Source: Cellvibrionaceae bacterium (GTDB taxonomy: Bacteria > Pseudomonadota > Gammaproteobacteria > Pseudomonadales > Cellvibrionaceae). From it: a stretch of DNA of 9,412 nucleotides. The position numbers and the translations under genes are program-made. The notes under the pieces are model-generated. The model worked only from the letters and a program-made list of their open reading frames with translations, did not search any database and was not told where the DNA came from. Shown here piece by piece: positions 7,375 to 9,412 of the stretch (within the stretch, counting starts at the first letter, position 1; each line of letters starts with the position of its first letter). The stretch spans positions 1 to 9,412 of the forward strand of contig JALUYN010000518.1 of the NCBI GenBank assembly GCA_027012915.1, in the 5' to 3' direction.

Positions 7375-7726
7375 AGCTCGCCGAACGGGATTCATCTGCC
7401 ACCCATTCGTAAAAGTCGGCGTCCAGTGCATAGTTCTCCATGTCCATCATCAACTCGCTATCCAACTCCAACAGCAGGGGATCCAAACCCGTTTCCGAAT
7501 CAACGCCAGCAGGGCGCAATACAATCACCGCGACCAATAACGAAGCCGCCACAGCTCCGCCCCAACCAATAAAGCCTATGGGCTTGCGTGGCGGTCCCGA
7601 CAGAGCTTCTCGCCGCGCCGCGGCCAAACGCAGTTGCAACTCCGGATCATCGCGCAACTGCTGCGCGCCCTGTGCCAGAACCTCTTTTAGGTGAGCCTGC
7701 AGATGTTCTTCATTGTGATCAATCAT
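7373..7726 (-). CDS. single-pass membrane protein, DUF3619-like; candidate sigma-factor partner
   Basis: A 117-residue protein with a cytoplasmic-type N-terminal region (1-48, with RLAAARREAL at 34-42 and a PPRKP stretch before the membrane), one hydrophobic segment (about 50-70, IGFIGWGGAVAASLLVAVIV) and an acidic C-terminal tail ending in the DADFYEWVAD region. This size, the RLxAAR motif and the FYxWL-like tail recall DUF3619 proteins, which I remember lying between a sigma factor and a DUF3106 gene. By topology (short cytoplasmic part, one membrane span, outer tail) it could be an anti-sigma factor, but no zinc-binding or ASD motif is seen, so this is inference. The ATG at 7726 overlaps the sigma stop as ATGA, with GGAGG nine bases upstream. 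The upstream in-frame ATG at 7804 lies well inside the sigma gene and is less likely. Confidence 0.8.
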   Translation of the reverse strand: MIDHNEEHLQAHLKEVLAQGAQQLRDDPELQLRLAAARREALSGPPRKPIGFIGWGGAVAASLLVAVIVLRPAGVDSETGLDPLLLELDSELMMDMENYALDADFYEWVADESRSAS

Positions 7727-8238
7727 GGCCAATGCCCTCCCAGCTGCAATCTCACCGTTTTCAAACCTCTGGCCAGATGGGTCTTCACACTGCTGGGAGA
7801 ACAACCCATGGCAACCGCAGTATCCGCAGTACTCAACTCCTCCCAGACCCGCAACATTATCGCCTGGCGCTGCTTCTCCGGCAGAGACTTTAAAACACTA
7901 TCCAACTGCTGCACCGCCTGCCCCTGTTGGTGCTGCCTCTCGGGACTGCCACCAGAGGTGTCCGCCACCTCAAACTCCTGAGTGTAACCAAACCACTGCA
8001 CGATGGAACGCACCTTTTGTCGCCGATGCCAGTCCACAATTCGAGTATTGAGGGTGCGATAAAACAGCGGTTTCCACTGCTCCTGAGGCTTGTCGCTATA
8101 ACGTGTAGCAAAGCGCAGCATCGCGTCCTGCACCAGATCCAACGCCTCTTCGCGCTGACCACAGGCCAGTTGTGCCATGCGATAGGCAGATATCTGCACC
8201 CCCTGCAGAAAGCGATCCATTTGTTCCTCGGAACTCAA
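7723..8238 (-). CDS. ECF-like sigma-70 family RNA polymerase sigma factor
   Basis: A 171-residue sigma factor with two domains. Region 2 (about 10-75) carries the hallmark ALDLVQDAMLRF (32-43) and FYRTLNTRIVDWHRR (59-73). Region 4 (about 112-164) carries SLPEKQRQAIMLRVWEEL followed by the helix-turn-helix TADTAVAMGCSPSSVKTHLARG. There is no region 1 or 3 and no C-terminal extension, as in ECF factors. TTG at 8238 is the best start: AAGGAGG lies five bases upstream (8244-8250), and the protein then opens close to region 2. An in-frame ATG six codons later (8220), with GAGGA nearby, is a possible alternative. The upstream ATG at 8337 would overlap the preceding gene and is unlikely. It lies 49 bases after the repeat-protein gene and overlaps the membrane-protein gene by four bases. 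Targets are unknown, and no clear self-promoter was found. Confidence 0.9.
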   Translation of the reverse strand: MSSEEQMDRFLQGVQISAYRMAQLACGQREEALDLVQDAMLRFATRYSDKPQEQWKPLFYRTLNTRIVDWHRRQKVRSIVQWFGYTQEFEVADTSGGSPERQHQQGQAVQQLDSVLKSLPEKQRQAIMLRVWEELSTADTAVAMGCSPSSVKTHLARGLKTVRLQLGGHWP

Positions 8239-8243
8239 GCCCG

Positions 8244-8250
8244 CCTCCTT
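8244..8250 (-). promoter_or_regulatory. Shine-Dalgarno deciding the TTG start of the sigma factor
   Basis: AAGGAGG on the minus strand, five bases before TTG at 8238. It is the strongest ribosome-binding site in the operon, paired with its weakest type of start codon. Confidence 0.65.
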
Positions 8251-8287
8251 TCGGCCCGACTCAAGATCAAACCACCTTCCCGAGAAA

Positions 8288-8650
8288 TCAATTGAGTTGC
8301 TCACCACGTCGATCCAGCTTGCGATTGATTCGATCACCCTTACGGTCCAACTTCATGTCGATGCGTTCACCTTTATTATCAAGCCGTCTATCGATACGGT
8401 CACCTTTTCTTTCCAGCGCCTCGGCCTTGCGCTCAAAGCCGGCCGCTTCGGCACGATCAGCGCGACGATCATAACGTGCTTCAATATTATCGCCTTTGCG
8501 ATCCAGGTGTTGTTCTATACGATCACCTTTACGGTCGAGATGACGGTCAACGCGATCACCCTTGCGATCCAGATACTGTTCCGCCGATCCTGCTTGCACG
8601 CTCGCTGGAACAACCAAGACCGCGCTCAATAACACATAGCTCAAATTCAT
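8288..8650 (-). CDS. exported protein of 11-residue LDRKGDRI-type repeats
   Basis: A 120-residue protein with a signal peptide (MNLSYVLLSAVLVVPASVQA, cleavage probable after Ala20) and a mature part made almost wholly of undecapeptide repeats. Repeat heads are at residues 27, 38, 49, 60, then 79, 90, 101 and 112. A 19-residue irregular insert (AEAAGFERKAEA region) breaks the phase in the middle. LDRKGDR occurs exactly three times, with near copies elsewhere. About 55 of the 100 mature residues are charged (25 acidic, 30 basic), there is no Cys, and hydrophobics sit at fixed positions. An 11-residue period suits a long right-handed (hendecad) coil or surface-bound amphipathic helix. The ATG at 8650 has GAGGAG six bases upstream (8657-8662). 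It is probably the first gene of the operon, with the sigma gene 49 bases on. I recognise no characterised family. A stress-buffering, lipid-binding or scaffold role would be speculation. Confidence 0.85.
   Translation of the reverse strand: MNLSYVLLSAVLVVPASVQAGSAEQYLDRKGDRVDRHLDRKGDRIEQHLDRKGDNIEARYDRRADRAEAAGFERKAEALERKGDRIDRRLDNKGERIDMKLDRKGDRINRKLDRRGEQLN
8291..8572 (-). repeat. 33-bp-period tandem coding repeats
   Basis: The undecapeptide units are visible in the DNA as recurring GATC(A/G)CC(C/T)TT(A/T)CG(A/G)TCC-type blocks on the plus strand, for example near 8332, 8521 and 8554. The units are clearly related but diverged at third positions. Repeats this similar could expand or contract by slippage between strains. 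Confidence 0.7.
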
Positions 8651-9008
8651 TATGATCTCCTCATATTTTGCTGGGTAATTTTCCTATCTTTCACCCTACA
8701 AAACGCACGAGTTCCGAATTGGTCTACACACCACAAAAAATTCATCAAATTGTCGCCGTGAAACTGATAGGCTGACTCCATTAGTGGATAAATTGCACGC
8801 CAAACGACAGCTTTCTGAGCTACAATAAAACAGTGTTTCGATCCAACTGAAGCTCACATCTGTCAGCTTTTTTTACAAGTGACATTTTTTAGCGCCCCAA
8901 CGGCAACTCCCATCGAGCCAAAGCCTTGATGGCACAGCCATTTGCATAAAGCGGTACGTTTTTTGCAAAATCGGGGCATTATTCGATTTATTTAGCGAAA
9001 CTGCACCC
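8651..9008. other. AT-rich divergent intergenic region
   Basis: A 358-bp region with no supportable gene, between the minus-strand sigma operon and the plus-strand cysteine-rich gene; it should carry promoters for both. A TACAAT box at 8821-8826 reads plus-ward but has no -35 at a usual distance (TTGCAC at 8793-8798 is 22 bases away). A weak stem AAGCT (8850-8854)/AGCTT (8865-8869) runs into seven T's (8868-8874), an attenuator-like shape of doubtful stability. TTGCAA (8963-8968) and TTTATT (8987-8992), 18 apart, are a weak promoter guess for the gene at 9009. GGAAC on the minus strand (8711-8715) resembles an ECF -35, but no matching -10 is clear. Confidence 0.5.
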
Positions 9009-9412
9009 ATGAATGACGACAAACAATTGAAAAAGGACACAATTGAAGGTGGATGTGACGACTGTGGAATAAAGTCTACCCACACATCGCGCCGTAAATT
9101 CACCAAAGGGGCTTTTGCGGCACCTGTTGTAGCTTCACTGGTAAGCACCCCCGTATGGGGAACCGGTGGCGGTGGCGGTGCATGTTCAATTTCCGGCCTG
9201 CGTTCGGGAAATACATCCAGCGCCCGTGATTACACCTGTAAAACCAACGGCTGCACCCCTGGGTTCTGGAAGACAAGACTAGACGCCTGGCCCTGCGCTG
9301 GCTATAACCCCGGCACCTGCAAAACCAAAGACCATCAAGGTAAATGCAGAGAGTGGAACACGTCTACTGGCGACACTTTCGACTTCGCATTTGGCTTTGA
9401 TTTTCCCCTTGC
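9009..9412 (+). CDS. cysteine-rich protein with Tat-like signal and GCTPGFWK motif (partial, runs off the end)
   Basis: The first 134 codons of an open frame cut by the window edge. Residues 1-26 are polar and include a CDDC pair (Cys16, Cys19). Then comes a twin-arginine-like motif SRRKFTK (27-33) and a hydrophobic stretch FAAPVVASLVSTPVWG (36-51), so export by the Tat route is likely, implying folding or a cofactor before export. A glycine run (53-57) leads into the mature part, with Cys at 59, 77, 82, 96, 104 and 113 and the motif GCTPGFWKTRLDAWPCAGY (81-99). GCTPG(F/Y)WK-type motifs recur, as I recall, in secreted proteins of several phyla, but I know no function. The end, GDTFDFAFGFDFP, is rich in Phe/Asp. 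The ATG at 9009 lacks a clear Shine-Dalgarno; no upstream in-frame start within about 50 bases is better. Reading frame, signal and cysteines make a real gene likely; function unknown. Confidence 0.8.
   Translation, partial: MNDDKQLKKDTIEGGCDDCGIKSTHTSRRKFTKGAFAAPVVASLVSTPVWGTGGGGGACSISGLRSGNTSSARDYTCKTNGCTPGFWKTRLDAWPCAGYNPGTCKTKDHQGKCREWNTSTGDTFDFAFGFDFPL

Noticed and set aside
8291..8572. CRISPR-like array from the regular 33-bp repeats
   Set aside because: The units are contiguous and in frame with a signal-peptide protein, vary at third codon positions and have no unique spacers, so they are coding repeats.
8297..8632. A 111-codon plus-strand frame over the 11-residue repeat gene
   Set aside because: It stays open because the complementary repeats lack stops. 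The minus frame has the signal peptide, Shine-Dalgarno and operon context.
8690..8715. ECF-type autoregulatory promoter (GGAAC on the minus strand) before the repeat-protein gene
   Set aside because: Only the -35-like GGAAC is present. No CGT/GTC-type -10 could be placed 16-17 bases downstream, so it is not listed as a feature.
8873..9148. A 91-codon minus-strand frame overlapping the Tat-type gene start
   Set aside because: It is antisense to the cysteine-rich gene and covers the AT-rich spacer, with no motif or ribosome-binding site.

Overview
The window looks like chromosomal DNA of a Gammaproteobacterium, probably marine or aquatic. This rests on moderate G+C, the style of the hybrid sensor kinase, REP-like CCCGC-GAAA-GCGGG hairpins, and a sigma factor/DUF3619-like/DUF3106-like gene run that I recall from Beta- and Gammaproteobacteria. 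That assignment is inference; no rRNA or tRNA is present. I see no prophage, insertion sequence, CRISPR array or toxin-antitoxin pair.

Layout from left to right. (1) 106-1911, minus: a 601-residue acyl-CoA dehydrogenase of the long, C-terminally extended DmdC/FadE-like type. (2) 2038-2871, plus: a divergently transcribed XRE regulator with an MmyB-like ligand domain. The two share a 126-bp spacer holding a nested inverted repeat, so the regulator may control the dehydrogenase, itself, or both. (3) 2888-6583, minus: an orphan 1231-residue hybrid histidine kinase (dCache-like sensor, HAMP, PAS, HisKA, HATPase, two receiver domains, Hpt). It converges with the regulator across only 16 bp. Its first receiver domain has Asn where Thr/Ser is usual. 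(4) 6584-6921: a spacer with a candidate promoter for the kinase, a degenerate REP-like element and a perfect GC-rich hairpin that probably ends the next operon.

(5) 8650 down to 6922, minus: a compact four-gene operon. Its order is an exported protein made of 11-residue LDRKGDRI-type repeats, an ECF-like sigma factor, a single-pass membrane protein (DUF3619-like, a candidate anti-sigma or sigma partner), and an exported basic protein with 18-residue TPEQR repeats (DUF3106-like). The sigma gene appears to start with TTG and the last gene with GTG, both chosen by strong Shine-Dalgarno sites. The sigma and membrane-protein genes overlap by ATGA. The arrangement suggests an envelope-linked regulatory module with two periplasmic helical repeat proteins.

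(6) 8651-9008: an AT-rich divergent spacer. (7) From 9009 to the window end, plus: the start of a cysteine-rich protein with a twin-arginine-like signal (SRRKFTK) and a GCTPGFWK motif, cut off by the window edge.

The best candidates for undescribed biology are the sigma/repeat-protein operon and the truncated Tat-type cysteine-rich protein. Neither has a demonstrable function from sequence alone.
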